From NCBI GenBank assembly GCA_947374105.1, contig CANCAO010000013.1, positions 1 to 13,657 on the forward strand: 13,657 bases of DNA, given 5' to 3'. Origin of the DNA: Comamonadaceae bacterium. GTDB taxonomy: Bacteria; Pseudomonadota; Gammaproteobacteria; Burkholderiales; Burkholderiaceae_C. The position numbers and the translations under genes were made by a program. This document shows positions 13,434 to 13,657 of this stretch, in pieces; position 1 is the stretch's first letter, and each line of letters opens with the position of its first letter. A model generated the notes under the pieces. It was not told the origin of the DNA. It did no database searches and worked only from the letters and a program-made list of their open reading frames with translations.

Positions 13434-13460
13434 GATCCGGACTTGTCCAACAACCGGATC
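13434..13460. repeat. Inverted repeat between convergent genes
   Basis: GATCCGG (13434-13440) / CCGGATC (13454-13460), a perfect 7-bp stem with a 13-nt loop. There is no T-run on either side, so it is not a standard intrinsic terminator, though it sits where one is expected between the dehydratase and the DUF1330 gene. Confidence 0.45.
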
Positions 13461-13480
13461 AGATTGAGGCCTTGCAGCGC

Positions 13481-13657
13481 TCAAACACCTTCAACAATTC
13501 GGATGTCGCGATCTGCGCCATCACTGAGAGCGGCCAAAGCTGCTTGGTAGGCGGGACTGTCGTGGGCAGCAGCAGCCTGTTCGACACTATCAAATTCGAT
13601 TAAGACTGTGCGCTGCTTCAACCCAAGTTCATAGGTTGTCGATGGCTCGCCGCGCGC
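13481..13657 (-). CDS. DUF1330 domain protein, C-terminal part (5' end outside window)
   Basis: 58 codons and a TGA read leftward from the window edge. The visible protein contains RTVLIEFDSVEQAAAAHDSP then AYQAALAALSDGADRDIRIV and ends EGV. This matches the C-terminal half of DUF1330, a ferredoxin-like fold of about 95 residues related to the EthD/antibiotic-monooxygenase group. The biochemical role is not established. About 37 residues and the start lie beyond 13657. It converges with the dehydratase across an 86-bp gap. Confidence 0.85.
   Translation of the reverse strand, partial: ARGEPSTTYELGLKQRTVLIEFDSVEQAAAAHDSPAYQAALAALSDGADRDIRIVEGV

Noticed and set aside
1..13657. CRISPR array, tRNA/rRNA, IS element, phage or toxin-antitoxin genes
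   Set aside because: No regularly spaced repeats, cloverleaf sequences, transposase motifs or terminal repeats were seen on either strand by eye.

Overview
The window looks like a chromosomal segment of a betaproteobacterium, most likely Burkholderiales and near Comamonadaceae. The grounds are the order rplS / CoA-pyrophosphatase Nudix / CbiB-like membrane protein / rsgA / phhB / M48 protease / orn, a Bug-family (TctC-like) solute-binding protein, and moderately GC-rich coding sequence. This is judged from protein motifs and recalled gene order; no database search was run.

Layout. (a) 1-222 is the 3' end of a class II aldolase, probably OtnC-like. (b) A promoter with a perfect TATAAT leads into rplS and its terminator, followed by a Nudix hydrolase and a CbiB-like membrane protein on the + strand. 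(c) On the - strand is a tight unit transcribed M48 protease -> phhB -> rsgA, with a 4-nt overlap and a TTG start whose Shine-Dalgarno overlaps the previous stop. (d) orn diverges from this unit, only 37 bp away. (e) A structured leader precedes a large DEAD-box RNA helicase with a Gly/Arg-rich repetitive tail; a 56-residue basic protein and a strong bidirectional terminator follow. (f) A - strand unit runs HAAT-type periplasmic binding protein -> MetE-like methyltransferase (with a histidine-rich insert) -> Bug binding protein, with no permease genes. (g) Divergent from it are a thiol dioxygenase and a PLP-dependent dehydratase carrying an apparent single-base frameshift. (h) The window ends in the C-terminal part of a DUF1330 protein on the - strand.

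Regions (b)-(e) are housekeeping: ribosome assembly, RNA turnover, and coenzyme and pterin clean-up. Regions (f)-(g) look like an accessory metabolic module combining two periplasmic capture proteins, a zinc thiol-methyltransferase and an iron thiol dioxygenase, so a role with a small organosulfur or amino-acid-like substrate is a reasonable hypothesis. I found no phage, IS element, CRISPR array, tRNA or rRNA, and no clear new defence system. The points most worth a second look are the frameshifted dehydratase, the His-rich methyltransferase in its permease-less cluster, the unannotated small basic protein after the helicase, and rplS with its own promoter rather than behind trmD.
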